A program made the translations under genes and the position numbers. A DNA stretch of 64,000 bases, from NCBI GenBank assembly GCA_000955785.1, contig JYOD01000006.1:1-64000 (forward strand), given 5' to 3'. Source of the DNA: Burkholderiaceae bacterium 16. GTDB taxonomy: Bacteria; Pseudomonadota; Gammaproteobacteria; Burkholderiales; Burkholderiaceae. The notes under the pieces were generated by a model. That model was not told where the DNA came from and searched no databases. It worked only from the letters and a program-made list of their open reading frames with translations. Below, in pieces: positions 17,962 through 32,000 of the stretch. How positions within the stretch are numbered: position 1 is the first letter of the stretch; each line of letters begins with the position of its first letter.

Positions 17962-18012
17962 CGGGACTTCGCATCAGGACCACCAGGATCGCAGAAATCG
18001 CCAGGAGACAAG

Positions 18013-19770
18013 ATGGAATTCAGAACCTATCCGGAGTTCAGCACCCACTATCCGCTTCTGCTCACGACCATCATGAAGCGGCCGGTGCGGATGTACCCTA
18101 ACGAAACCGGCGTTGTCTACCGCAACCCGGCCACCGGGGAGTACTTCCGCTTTACCTGGATGCAGTGGTACCGGCGCGTGGCGCAGCTTGCCAACGGACT
18201 GAGCGGCGAACTGAAGGCGCGGGCCGGCACGCCCGGCGAGCCTGGCGACCGCGTCGCAACGATGGCGCTCAACACGCATCGCCACCTGGAGCTGTACTAC
18301 GGCGTGACGGGCATCGGTGCCACGCTGCATCCGATCAATGTCCGGCTCTCGCCGCAGCACATCGTCTACACGATCCGGCACGCGGGAGACAAGATCCTCT
18401 TTGTCGACGACACCCTGATGCCCTTGCTGGAGGGCATCTACGACCAGATCAGGGACGTGGTCGAGACGGTGGTCTATATGTCGGACAAGCCGGGGCTGCC
18501 GCAGACCCGGATCCCCGGCATCATCGAGTACGAGACGCTGCTCGCCCGTCAGGCCGGCACCTTCGACTGGCCCGCGCTGCACGAGGACGTCAACGCCACG
18601 CTGTGCTACACCACCGGCACCACCGGACAGCCGAAAGGCGCGACGTTTACGCACCGCCAGTTGTACCTGCTGACGATCCACATGATGGCGCAGCTCGCCA
18701 TCGGCAACACGCCGGACCACGATATCGCCGATGGCCTGGGCACGCGCCTGGGCGAAGGCGCGGTGCCGCTGCTGAACACGCCTATGTTCCACATCCACGG
18801 CTGGGGCCAGCCGTTCGTCGCGGTCTACAGCGCGCAGAAGATCGTGCTGCACGGCACCTTCACCGTACAGGGCTTCTGCGAACTGGTGGAACGCGAGAAA
18901 GTGACTTCGGTCGGCATTGTCGCGACCATCGCGGCCATGCTGCTCGAATATCCGGACCTCGGCAAATATGACCTCAGCAGCCTGGTGCGCGTCAGCGTTG
19001 GCGGCGGCGCGCTGCCGCTCGGACTCAAGCGCAAGCTGGAAGCCCTGATCCCCACCTTCCGCATGACCTCCGGCTACGGCATGACGGAGACCGCGCCCAC
19101 GATCGTCGGCTCGTTCATCAAGAAGACCATGGTACACCTGGACCGCGACGAGACCGATGCCGTGCTCGTCAAGTCCGGCCTGCCGATCCTCGGCGTGGAG
19201 GTGGAGGTCGTGGACGAACAAGGCAAGCCGGTGCCGCAGGACGACCAGACCGTCGGCGAGATCGTCGTGCGCGCGCCCTGGACGACCGAGCAGTACTACC
19301 GCAATCCCGAGAAGAGCGCCGAGCTCTGGCAGGACGGCTGGCTGCACACCGGCGACATCGCCAAGGTGGATGCCGAAGGCTATATCACCATCGCCGACCG
19401 CATGAAGGACGTGATCCGCAGCGGCGCGGAAATGGTGCCCACGGTGCTGCTGGAAAACCTGATCGCGATGGCGGACTTCGTCCACGAAGCCACGGTGGTC
19501 GGCGTGCCCGATCCGCTATGGGGCGAGAAGCCCATGGCGCTGGTCAGCGTGCGCGCGGGCTACGAGGCCACCGAGGACAACGTCATCGAGTTCCTGAAGG
19601 TGCATGGCGTGGCTACCGGCAAGATCACCAAGTGGATGTTGCCCAAGCTCGTGGCCATCACGCGGGACATCCCGAAGACCAGCGTAGGCAAATACAACAA
19701 GAAGCAGATCCGCGACGACCTGGAAAGATTCCTCGCCATCGCCAGGGATGTGTCCCATCGTCATGAATGA
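18013..19770 (+). CDS. AMP-forming acyl-CoA synthetase (long/medium-chain fatty acid-CoA ligase-like)
   Basis: A 585-residue ANL-superfamily ligase that activates a carboxylic acid with ATP and CoA. The P-loop motif is TTGTTGQPKG (about 200-209), the A5 motif is GYGMTETAPT, A7/A8 is WLHTGDIAKVD followed by RMKDVIRSGAEMV, and the C-terminal catalytic Lys lies in KTSVGKYNKK. It resembles the medium/long-chain group. In this operon it would activate the acid released by the hydrolases for oxidation by the dehydrogenases, the FadB-like protein and the thiolase. Confidence 0.93.
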   Translation: MEFRTYPEFSTHYPLLLTTIMKRPVRMYPNETGVVYRNPATGEYFRFTWMQWYRRVAQLANGLSGELKARAGTPGEPGDRVATMALNTHRHLELYYGVTGIGATLHPINVRLSPQHIVYTIRHAGDKILFVDDTLMPLLEGIYDQIRDVVETVVYMSDKPGLPQTRIPGIIEYETLLARQAGTFDWPALHEDVNATLCYTTGTTGQPKGATFTHRQLYLLTIHMMAQLAIGNTPDHDIADGLGTRLGEGAVPLLNTPMFHIHGWGQPFVAVYSAQKIVLHGTFTVQGFCELVEREKVTSVGIVATIAAMLLEYPDLGKYDLSSLVRVSVGGGALPLGLKRKLEALIPTFRMTSGYGMTETAPTIVGSFIKKTMVHLDRDETDAVLVKSGLPILGVEVEVVDEQGKPVPQDDQTVGEIVVRAPWTTEQYYRNPEKSAELWQDGWLHTGDIAKVDAEGYITIADRMKDVIRSGAEMVPTVLLENLIAMADFVHEATVVGVPDPLWGEKPMALVSVRAGYEATEDNVIEFLKVHGVATGKITKWMLPKLVAITRDIPKTSVGKYNKKQIRDDLERFLAIARDVSHRHE

Positions 19771-19781
19771 GCATTGAATAG

Positions 19782-19797
19782 TGCATTAAATAATGCA
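19782..19797. promoter_or_regulatory. short AT-rich palindrome upstream of the thiolase gene
   Basis: TGCATTA and TAATGCA flank AA, and a further GCATT half-site lies just before. The site is 32 bases upstream of the thiolase start, after the ligase gene. It could be an internal operator, or part of an internal promoter separating ligase and thiolase expression. Confidence 0.4.
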
Positions 19798-19828
19798 TTC
19801 CCGGACCTCAACGCACAGGAGACTTCAA

Positions 19829-21031
<1,203 letters not shown>

Positions 21032-21089
21032 GGACGGCGGAAGCCGCCGGTATCAAGTCACCTACGCAGACCTATTGGAGCCAACCCAC

Positions 21090-23171
<2,082 letters not shown>

Positions 23172-23205
23172 AAGCGGGCCAGCCGGGTGCTACCCGGTGA
23201 TGTCA

Positions 23206-23244
23206 TTGCCCGGCCAGCGCGGCACCGCCGTGCTGGCCGGGCAA
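23206..23244. terminator. stem-loop between convergent fadB-like and ribH genes
   Basis: TTGCCCGGCCAGC and its exact reverse complement form a 13-bp GC-rich stem with a 13-base loop, closed by TT/AA. Its place between two converging genes suggests a bidirectional terminator. Confidence 0.8.
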
Positions 23245-23258
23245 AGTCATGTGCGCAG

Positions 23259-24003
<745 letters not shown>

Positions 24004-24453
24004 TGCTGCGGGCCTTGGCCCGCAGCGCAGAGGATTATACGCCGGGAATGCGGAACGGGTTTTCGCCGGGTTTTCGCCGGAACGGACCAGTCCGGTCGCC
24101 GCAGAAGGTCTGGGCGCCAGTCGAACCAGGCGGCACTGCCGGGAAGAGACACCCGGCGCCGGGATGGCCGATAGCGCAAACGCTTCCTTGATCGCACCCT
24201 GCGCGGCAGCCGGACGGCCGGCGATCGTCATGATGGTGCATGCGCATAGGACGGATCCCGCACTCCCTTTACCGTGCCGGAATGTGCCTCAGCAGGCTCA
24301 GTTGCCATGCCGTGCGGCCAAAGATATCGACGGCCGACCGCCGCGCGAAACGTGTGGCACCGCACGTGCGACGGCCCTGAAGCTGTAGCACAATGCAAAC
24401 CTCATCCAGGTTGAACCTCAGGGTCGAAGTCCCCACTTCCATGAGGAGACACG
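24004..24453. other. 450-bp gap with a perfect 10-bp stem-loop, otherwise featureless
   Basis: Next to the riboswitch lies a perfect hairpin (GCTGCGGGCC and its complement around TT, 24005-24026) that would sit in the 5' leader of the ribH transcript. A short direct repeat of CGGGTTTTCGC follows near 24055-24075. No credible gene is seen. The right end should contain the promoter of the LprI-like gene. Confidence 0.5.
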
Positions 24454-25299
24454 ATGAACAGGATCATGGGCCGCCTGGCCATTCTCGTCGCATTGGGTCT
24501 TTGCTCCGCTCAAGGCGCAAAGGCGTCTGACATCGTTTGCAAGGCAGCCCACCGGGGCGCCTCGGCCAGCTGCGAAGACACGGTGGCAGGCGGGCAGCGA
24601 TGCGCGAAGAAAACGAGCGATCGTCACCCACGAGCGGAGACCCTGATCTGCGATTATGCACTCCTCTCCATAGGATACGACCGCATCTACGCCGAGCAGC
24701 AGAGGCTGCTGCGCAATGGCGCAATTCGCCAGGCGGATATTGTTGCGTGGCGCAAAAAGCGCGACGCCTGCGATTCGGTGAACTGCATGGACGATGTCTT
24801 CGCGCAATGGCACAGGTACGCCGCGCAGAGGAAGTCCACGCGAGTCGCCGCTCAGCCGAAGGAGCGCGTCGCCATCCCGCTTCCGGCAAAGCCGCAGAAT
24901 ATTGAGGCGCGCAGCAAGCCAAGCCGTGGCGAAGTCGCGGCGTCCTTGCCGCCCAGGCAGAATCCGCAAGCGCCGGCTCCGCTGATCGTGACGCAACGCA
25001 GCACGGAACAGGCCGTGCGTGCCCCCACGACCGACACTTCGCTGCGGAATTTGCCAGCAAGGGCTCCGGTAACGCCAGTCGCAAGCAAGCCATCCCCTGT
25101 CACCAGGGGCTCGTTTGGCGCGCTGGCTTGCGCAGGCGTGATCGGCATGGGCCTGGCCTACCGGCGGACGCGCAAACGGCACAGCGGCTTCGCGAGAGAG
25201 CACGAACCGCACGCGCCCGTACCGGCGGCCAGACTCGTCGTGTATGCGCTGATCGCCCTCAATTTGCTGCTTCTGCTCTTGGCGCTGGCGCCGGCATAG
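24454..25299 (+). CDS. exported/membrane protein with LprI-like (DUF1311-type) domain
   Basis: The protein has 281 residues. It starts with a signal peptide (about 1-25, RLAILVALGLCSAQGAKAS). A Cys-rich domain follows (about 30-125) whose pattern ICDYALLSIGYDRIY, WRKKRDACDSVNCMDD, AQWHRYA resembles lysozyme-inhibitor LprI/DUF1311 domains. Then come a Pro/Lys-rich linker (about 130-215) and two hydrophobic segments (about 225-240 and 262-279). The predicted topology is a periplasmic domain with a membrane-anchored C-terminus. GAGGAGACACG supports the start. A role in lysozyme resistance is only suggested by the domain. Confidence 0.7.
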   Translation: MNRIMGRLAILVALGLCSAQGAKASDIVCKAAHRGASASCEDTVAGGQRCAKKTSDRHPRAETLICDYALLSIGYDRIYAEQQRLLRNGAIRQADIVAWRKKRDACDSVNCMDDVFAQWHRYAAQRKSTRVAAQPKERVAIPLPAKPQNIEARSKPSRGEVAASLPPRQNPQAPAPLIVTQRSTEQAVRAPTTDTSLRNLPARAPVTPVASKPSPVTRGSFGALACAGVIGMGLAYRRTRKRHSGFAREHEPHAPVPAARLVVYALIALNLLLLLLALAPA

Positions 25300-25393
25300 A
25301 AAATCATGCGTGCCAGGGCTGGTTCATGACGCGCGCAGCCCCACAAGCGCGCGCCATTGGCACATACACTGGCCCTACGCGTCATCAGCCACT

Positions 25394-25816
25394 TCAGAAC
25401 GGCAGCGGTTCTCCGTTGACGACCCATGGAGTGCCAAACTTGTCGGTCAGCATGCCCCAGCGCCTGGCCCAGAAGGCCGGTTGCATGGGCATGGTCACCT
25501 GGCCGCCGCTGGCAAGGGCAGCAAAAACCTGCTCCGCTTCCGCGGTGGTCGCGTAGTCGACGGCGATGGACACACCTTTGATGCCCTCATAGGGCAGGTG
25601 CCCCGGGCAGTCTCCCCCGAAAAGCGTGCCACCGCCAGGCAGCACGAGCCGTGCATGCAGGATGCGATGGGCGAACTCCTTCGGGATCTGGTCGGCCATG
25701 GGCGAATCGGCGCCATTCATCAGCACTTCGAGCTTGCCATGGAGGGCTTGCTCGTAAAAGCGCATGGCTTCGGCGCAATTGCCGTTGAAGGATAGGTATG
25801 CGATGGCTTGGGTCAT
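25394..25816 (-). CDS. VOC family protein (PhnB/glyoxalase-like)
   Basis: A 140-residue vicinal-oxygen-chelate protein of the PhnB-like group: AIAYLSFNGNCAEAMRFYEQAL at the N-terminus and WGMLTDKFGTPWVVN at the C-terminus are characteristic. These small cytoplasmic proteins bind a metal or a small ligand, and their reactions are mostly unknown. ATG at 25816 is preceded by AAAGGAAT. It is transcribed in the same direction as the DHFR-like gene 133 bp upstream. Confidence 0.88.
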   Translation of the reverse strand: MTQAIAYLSFNGNCAEAMRFYEQALHGKLEVLMNGADSPMADQIPKEFAHRILHARLVLPGGGTLFGGDCPGHLPYEGIKGVSIAVDYATTAEAEQVFAALASGGQVTMPMQPAFWARRWGMLTDKFGTPWVVNGEPLPF

Positions 25817-25949
25817 GTGGATTCCTTTCGCTGTCAGCTTGGCGATCACAGGGCCGAACCGGCCGTCCCTGTACTGGCACGACGAGTGGACAGCCCGCGG
25901 ATCGACAGGACTTGCCCTCTTGTTACAAATTTCCCGGACGCCGGACCGG

Positions 25950-26615
25950 TCACGCCACAGGGTCCGCGGCGGCCCGCCGCGTCAGAACGGCATGCATCGC
26001 CATCGGCGTTCCCACATGCTCGGTGCATTCGTAGCCCAGGCCTTTGAGATCGATACCGGTCAGCAGGGACTCTCCGGCACCCAGCACGGCCGGCACCATG
26101 GCCAGGTGCATCTCATCCACCAGACCGGCGCGCAGATACTGCCGCACGCTCGCTACGCCTCCGCCAAGCCGTACGTCTCGCCCGCCTGCCGCGTCCCGCG
26201 CCTGCTTCAGCGCATCATGGATACCTTCGGTGACGAAATGAAAGATTGTGCCGCCCTCCATCGAGACCGATTCGCGGGGATGGTGGGTCAACACGAAGAC
26301 CTCGGTGTGGTAAGGCGGATTGGGTCCCCACCATCCTTTCCAGAGATCGTCGGACCATGGACCACGGACAGGACCGAACATATTGCGACCGATAATCCAG
26401 GCACCGACGTTGCTGAATCCGCGCGCCGCAAAATCGTCATCCACTCCCGTCGTACCGCCATCGCCGCCGAACATGTGCTGGAACGTGCGCGTGGCGATGG
26501 CCCATTCATGCAACGCAGTGCCTCCCACGCCAAGCGGATCCGCCAGGCTCTGGCTTGGGCCGGCGGCGTAGCCATCGATGGATACCGCAAAGCAGTGAAC
26601 TCTCAACCTGGACAT
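25950..26615 (-). CDS. dihydrofolate reductase / RibD C-terminal-type protein
   Basis: A 221-residue protein of the dihydrofolate reductase/RibD C-terminal fold: an SIDGYAAGPSQS start, IIGRNMFGPVRGPW, VFVLTHHPRESVSMEGGT and the LGGGVASVRQYLRAGLVDEMHLA nucleotide-binding region. It probably uses NADPH to reduce an unknown substrate. The start at MSRLRVHCF is supported by GGAGAGGC; the longer frame is rejected. Such genes often sit beside VOC or glyoxalase genes, as here. Confidence 0.9.
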   Translation of the reverse strand: MSRLRVHCFAVSIDGYAAGPSQSLADPLGVGGTALHEWAIATRTFQHMFGGDGGTTGVDDDFAARGFSNVGAWIIGRNMFGPVRGPWSDDLWKGWWGPNPPYHTEVFVLTHHPRESVSMEGGTIFHFVTEGIHDALKQARDAAGGRDVRLGGGVASVRQYLRAGLVDEMHLAMVPAVLGAGESLLTGIDLKGLGYECTEHVGTPMAMHAVLTRRAAADPVA

Positions 26616-26939
26616 ACCGTGCCTCTCCGTGAATGCCATGTCTTTTTGGCGGACCAGCGCTCCGGCCCGGCCTGCGGATCGCAACGCGCGCCGCTTCAAA
26701 GCTTAGACGACGGAGGGCACGCGGTATCGACAGGCGATATGAAAAATATCGTCTCCCTCCGTGTTCCTTATCACCCCTTGCATCGCACACCGGCATCGCC
26801 CCGCTTTCTGCAGATATAAGCGAAATCCAAAACGTATCGGCCGGGTGGCGCGCTTGCTGGCCCGATGATCCTGGTCGACGATGTTGTTTAGCTCCCGGCC
26901 TCCAATGTGAATTTGCGGCAGAAGGAATGCCACGCGGGG

Positions 26940-28340
26940 CTACTTGTTGAGTGGCGTGCTTTCTTCCAGCTTGGAGTAGCCATGCGCTTCGATTACTGCA
27001 GGCGCCACAACGATGTACCCCAGTGATCTCAGTAGCGTCACCGCTTCAATTTCAGCGTCGGTGTGAGGCGCTCGTTTCGAAGACGCTGCGAAGGTTGTGG
27101 CAGATCTCGGCGTCGCATCGACCGGGAGCTCGCGGGGATGGCCGTCCTGGTTGCTGGCAACGAGCTCGCAGCGCTGCACATTGGGTCTCCAGGTGACCTC
27201 CACCGCAGTACAGAATTTGCCGGTGAAAAGCCCCAATTGCATGCTTGCTTTCAGCCATGTCACGAAGGACTCACGAGATGCAGGCTGATATCCTTGCAGC
27301 ACAGTTTCAAGATTCTTCTGCGGCAAGCCTTCCGTTTTGGGGGAAGACTCTTCCAGCAGTGAGAGCTGCAGCGCGACGCGCTCGCGGTCAGCCTCCTGGT
27401 AAATCAGGCATTCCGCGTCAACCACGCCTTCGCGCAGCAGTTCGCACAGCAATGCCCAGCCCCTGGGATTCTTCTCAATGCAGCCTTCCAGGCCAGGGTC
27501 CAGGCTCGCTAGAATGGCCGCCATCGATTCGTGCGTGCCAGACGTGACTTCCACTGCGAAGGAACCGGCATTGCGTGACGGGCTAGCCCGGCGGTGGAGA
27601 ATCTGCAGGGACTCGTCCTTGTATTCCTCGATCTCGGCAAGGGTCTCGGCGGCTTGGATCCAGGCGTAGTTCTCGATATTTTCAGCAAGCTTTCGCGCGG
27701 CCCTGGCCATGTCATAGGCGAGAATGCCAACATAGCTCTTGCACGCGGCGCATTGGCACTGGAGACGCCCGTAATGCAGAAATCCGGCATACACCCGTTC
27801 CTGATGCCCGCAATGATCGCATTCGAGTGCAAAGCCGCCCTGGCGCGACGGGCGCTGACTGGCAAGTAGCCCATCAACCTGATATCGCGCCGGGTGATCG
27901 CAACACGGGCAGTCCCAGATGATTTTGTGCGACCCATCGCGCGCCGCCACCCTGCCAAACTGACGCTCCAGCGCACTGCGCGGAATGCCCTGCGCCCGTC
28001 CGAGCACGTCGGCTGAGTAGCGCCAGTAGAAGTAGGAGTGAGCGGCATCTGCCACCTCGGGTCCGTGCTCGCGCAACTCGTGCAGCACGCGTGGTGTGTG
28101 CCGAATCCGTTCGGAGAGGCTATCGACCATGAGGGATCTGCCAGGAACAAGCGCCTCCAGGGCCTGGCGGCTCTGCTCGACAAAGGCCGGCACATGAACG
28201 CGACGGATGGTGTCTTCGTCCTTGAGCCAGCGCGAATGTCCCGGCAGCGCGTTAAGCGCATCGATGGCTTCCTTGAGTTCCGCTATCGGTGGGCAGGCCA
28301 GGAAAGTAAACGGCTTGCTGAACAGCAATGCATCTATCAT
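26940..28340 (-). CDS. zinc-ribbon-containing protein of unknown function
   Basis: A 466-residue protein that I do not recognise. Residues about 130-190 carry paired cysteines (WDCPCCDH, ECDHCGHQE, then CQCAACKS) that look like one or two zinc ribbons. A helical stretch rich in Glu follows (KLAENIENYAWIQAAETLAEIEEYK). There is no signal peptide or membrane segment, so it should be cytoplasmic. ATG at 28340 has GGAGA close upstream. It is the second gene after the glycine-rich-domain-like protein with an 86-bp spacer, so co-expression is likely. Function is unknown; it may bind nucleic acid or its partner protein. Confidence 0.7.
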   Translation of the reverse strand: MIDALLFSKPFTFLACPPIAELKEAIDALNALPGHSRWLKDEDTIRRVHVPAFVEQSRQALEALVPGRSLMVDSLSERIRHTPRVLHELREHGPEVADAAHSYFYWRYSADVLGRAQGIPRSALERQFGRVAARDGSHKIIWDCPCCDHPARYQVDGLLASQRPSRQGGFALECDHCGHQERVYAGFLHYGRLQCQCAACKSYVGILAYDMARAARKLAENIENYAWIQAAETLAEIEEYKDESLQILHRRASPSRNAGSFAVEVTSGTHESMAAILASLDPGLEGCIEKNPRGWALLCELLREGVVDAECLIYQEADRERVALQLSLLEESSPKTEGLPQKNLETVLQGYQPASRESFVTWLKASMQLGLFTGKFCTAVEVTWRPNVQRCELVASNQDGHPRELPVDATPRSATTFAASSKRAPHTDAEIEAVTLLRSLGYIVVAPAVIEAHGYSKLEESTPLNK

Positions 28341-28425
28341 CGCATCGTCTCCGGCAGAACGGCGCCCCACCCGGGCGTGGGCGGGGTGCCGCGAAAGCGC
28401 CTACGGTCAGTTGGCTCGGCGCGTC

Positions 28426-28980
28426 TCAACTGGCCCCGCTGCCTCTACACGCCCGCCCGCCCATCGCTAAAATTGGGTGCCGGTGGGCGGGCCCGGAGGT
28501 TATCGCGCAGTACGCCGCCTTGGCGTCTGTCTGCGCGGAGCCCTGCGTGGGCTTCCCGTCGTCCGTAACCGCACAGTAGGCCGCCGTCGTCGGTCTCAAG
28601 CCAAATTCGCGCGCACCAAGCCGTGCGCTTGCCTCGGCGAGCGCGCGCAGGCGGGCTTCATCCGGTGGTCCATCAATACCGACGTAGGGGTCATGATGCA
28701 GTACATGGCCAAAGATGCGCTCACAGTCGCTTGCATAGCGCCTGGTATCGACGATATGGGCGTGCCAGAATGCGTCCACTTGTTCGCTGGGTACGACCGG
28801 TGCGCCGGGGTACTTTGCCGCGAGTTTGAGAAACCTGCGGTAACCGGCCTCGGCTTCGACCAGGCTTTCGGGGCTCCAATGGGCTGGCTTGCCATGTCGA
28901 AGCTTGGCTTTGATCCTCGAGAAATCGAGCGCATCGATTGCTTGCCATGACCGTTCAATCGATTGTTGCTGCACTGTCAT
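28426..28980 (-). CDS. glycine-rich-domain-like (GRDP/DUF1399-type) protein with C-terminal AAYCA repeats
   Basis: The protein has 184 residues. The core (about 10-110) matches bacterial 'glycine-rich domain-containing protein-like' sequences: VEAEAGYRRFLKLAAKYPG, then VDAFWHAHIVDTRRYASDC and FGHVLHHDPYVG, with invariant Trp-His-His residues. The C-terminal 60 residues carry two copies of a short motif, AAYCAVT and AAYCAIT, separated by a hydrophilic linker and followed by a Gly/Arg tail. AGGAGG lies upstream of the ATG. The function of the family is unknown. The repeated Tyr-Cys motif after a globular domain invites comparison with precursor peptides, but no modifying enzyme is recognisable nearby. 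Confidence 0.75.
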   Translation of the reverse strand: MTVQQQSIERSWQAIDALDFSRIKAKLRHGKPAHWSPESLVEAEAGYRRFLKLAAKYPGAPVVPSEQVDAFWHAHIVDTRRYASDCERIFGHVLHHDPYVGIDGPPDEARLRALAEASARLGAREFGLRPTTAAYCAVTDDGKPTQGSAQTDAKAAYCAITSGPAHRHPILAMGGRACRGSGAS

Positions 28981-29030
28981 GATGTGGTTCCTCCTATTGT
29001 TGACGCTGGAGCACGCGCCGGATTCCAGAA

Positions 29031-32000
29031 TCAGGCGCGCATCGGCTGCGGTCCCTGCTCAGGCAGCAGACCGTGCACGGTATGGCCGGCGAGGAACGCG
29101 GTGACGTCCTCGGCCGGAATAGCGCGGCTAAAGTAGTAGCCCTGGACTTCGTCACAGCCCTCACGACGAAGAAAATCCAGTTGAGCCTCGTTCTCGACGC
29201 CTTCGGCCACGACCTCCAGCGCCATCTGATGTCCCAGCCCGATAATTGCGCTCGTGATTTGCGCATCGCTCCTGCTGTTGGGCAGAAAGCGTATGAACGA
29301 GCGGTCGATCTTCACCGTGTCAATCGGGAAACGACTCAGGTAGGCGAGTGAGGAGTAGCCGGTGCCGAAATCGTCAATGGCCAGCCGTACCCCGGTTCGC
29401 TTCAGCCGCGACAGCCAGCGCGCCGCTTGCTCTGCATCGCGCATTACCATGCTTTCTGTCAGTTCAAGTTCGAGCAGATATCCTGGCAAGCCGGCTTGCC
29501 TGAGGGCATCGAGAACGACCCTCCTCAGGTCCTTGTCGGCAAATTGCCGTGCGGACAGGTTGACCGAAACGCGTAGCGACGCAATGCCGTCGGCAAGCCA
29601 TTGCGCATTCTGCCGGCAGGCCTCACGCAGTACCCACGCGCCAATCTGTACGATAGCGCCGCATTCCTCCGCAACCGGTATGAAGTCAGCTGGCATCACC
29701 AGGCCGAGTTTCGGATGGTGCCATCGAACCAGGGCTTCCACGCCCGTACAGGCATTGGTGTCCAGCGAGATGCGTGGCTGGTAGTGCAACACGAACTCAT
29801 TGCGCTCGAGTGCGCCGCGCAGATGCGATTCCATGTCGATGCGATTCTGCAGGGACACGCTCATCTCGCGCACATAGTATTGGAAGCCGTTCTTACCGAG
29901 TTGCTTGGCGGCATACATGGCGAGATCAGCATGCTTTAGCAGAGTCTGCGCGTCATCGCCATCTTCGGGGAAGGAGCTGACGCCGATGCTCGCCGTCATC
30001 TGCAGTTCCTTGCCATTGACCACAAAGCCCGAGGCGAGTGCGGCCTGAATACGCTTGATGATGCGGTGCAGAAGGGAAAAGTCGTCGATTGGCTCGACCA
30101 GTACGACAAACTCGTCGCCACCGAGCCGGGCAATCAGGTTGGCTTCGCCAAGCGTGGCGCTAAAGCGATCTGCCACGGCACGCAGCAGGACATCGCCTGC
30201 GTTGTGGCCCATTGTGTCGTTGACCCTCTTGAACTGGTCCAGGTCGACAAAGAGAATGTCGATACGGTGTTGACGGGAGCGAGAACGAGCGAGGCTGCTC
30301 TCGAGATGATTCTTGAACATCAGCCGGTTTGGCAGACCGGTGAGCACATCGTGATTGGCAAAAAAGCGCAGGGTTTCCTCGGCCTGGCGACGCAGCAGGA
30401 AGTGCCCAGCGTGACTAGCTATCGCGCTAGCCATGGCAAGCGCATATGGATCGCGTGGACGCTTGGTGCGCGAATACAACTCCACCAGTCCAAGCGTGGT
30501 CGTGCCCTTGCGCAGTGGGAAAGCAAATACAGTTCGGACGCTCCCGTCGGCCAGCCAGCGATGCTGAGGCAAACGCGCAATGGCACTGCGGCTCGCATAC
30601 CAATGCGGTTCCGTCAGTACGTCCCCCTGATCTGCCTGTGGGCCGACCGGCCGCCGTGCCAGCCAGGCTTCCAGTTCGTGCTCTCTGGCCTGGAGAACCG
30701 GCACAAGCGTCAGGCCACGTCCTGCCTCCGAAGGCCAGAACGCACCCGCCTCCCATTCCATTCCTGCGACCAGGGTACGAACGATCTTTTCCAGGACTTC
30801 GGCTTCACTGGACACGGTCGCGAGATGCAAGGCAACCAGATGCTCCTGCGCGCGAGCCTGCTCGATGAGCTTTCGCTGCGTGATGTCTTGCGCGGTGCCT
30901 CGCAGGACGGCGGCACCCGGTGGGCCATGCGCGTGGCCGATCAGATGAAGCCAACCCATGCGTCCACGTGACGAGCGGTAGGGACATTCGAATTCGAAAG
31001 GGACGCGCTCCCGCAAGGCGGTTTGCATCCTCTGCCACAACACGCCGCGGAAGCGAGGATCGGCTGCGCCTAGCAGTGTGTCTGGTGTGGGATCCGGCAC
31101 TCGCGCACCGAGCAGCCTGGCCATCTCGCGGGAGAAATAGGCCGCGTTGCGCTCAAGGTCGAGACGCCAATCCCCCAGGTGCGCGATCCGCTGCGCCTGG
31201 GCAAGCCCCTCTTGACTCTCGCGCAGGCTGTGCGTCATGCCATCGGCCACCGCCAGGGCACGTGAACGGGAACTGGATAGCGCGTAGGCCAGCCCAGCCA
31301 ACAGCGCGGTAATGATCAACCCGGCCCCAAGCACCACACTCTTCAGGTAGCGTTGCGGGCCCGCCATGGCCTGGGCGTCGGCGGAGAAAACAATGAGCCA
31401 ACGCCGCCCTCCGAACGACTGTGTCGCCTCCTTGCGCAGGAAGGAGCGATCGTCCGATGCGCTCGCCTGCTGGAGTGCGGAATGCCGGTCGCTGGCGACA
31501 AGCCGTGCCGCGCTGGCACTGCTGGCAGCCTTGGCGCTGGCGGGGGTGGCGGTCAAGGCGACGGCGCTGTTGTACAGCAGAGTTGCTGGGGACGGCGGTA
31601 CTGGCTCGCCATTGAGTCTCCCGGCGTCGTACAGTTCGAAACGGGTCCCGTACACGCGCCCGTTGCCGCCGATCTCCCCAAGCAGGCCGCTGATTCGTAT
31701 CCCGGCTCCAACGGAACCGATATAGGCACGGCGGCGCTGCTCCACTGAATCGAGAGGCTGGCCCTTTCTGTAGACCGGAAGGCGCAAGGCAATGCCGACG
31801 TGAGGACCTTTGGCTTCGCTGAAGATCAGGCGCCCGCTGCTCACTGCCTGCCCACTGTCACGGGCTCTTTCCAGGGCGGCCAGGCGCCCCGGGTCAGCAC
31901 CTATGTCGATGCCGACCGACGTCAAATTGTTGTGGAGCGGCTCGACATAAGTCAACACGAAATAGGCTGGCCGCTCCCCTGCAGGGTGGATGGAGAACGC

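Noticed and set aside
17974..19485. 503-codon minus-strand open frame
   Set aside because: It is antisense to the clearly recognised acyl-CoA ligase; translation is His/Asp/Arg-rich without domains.
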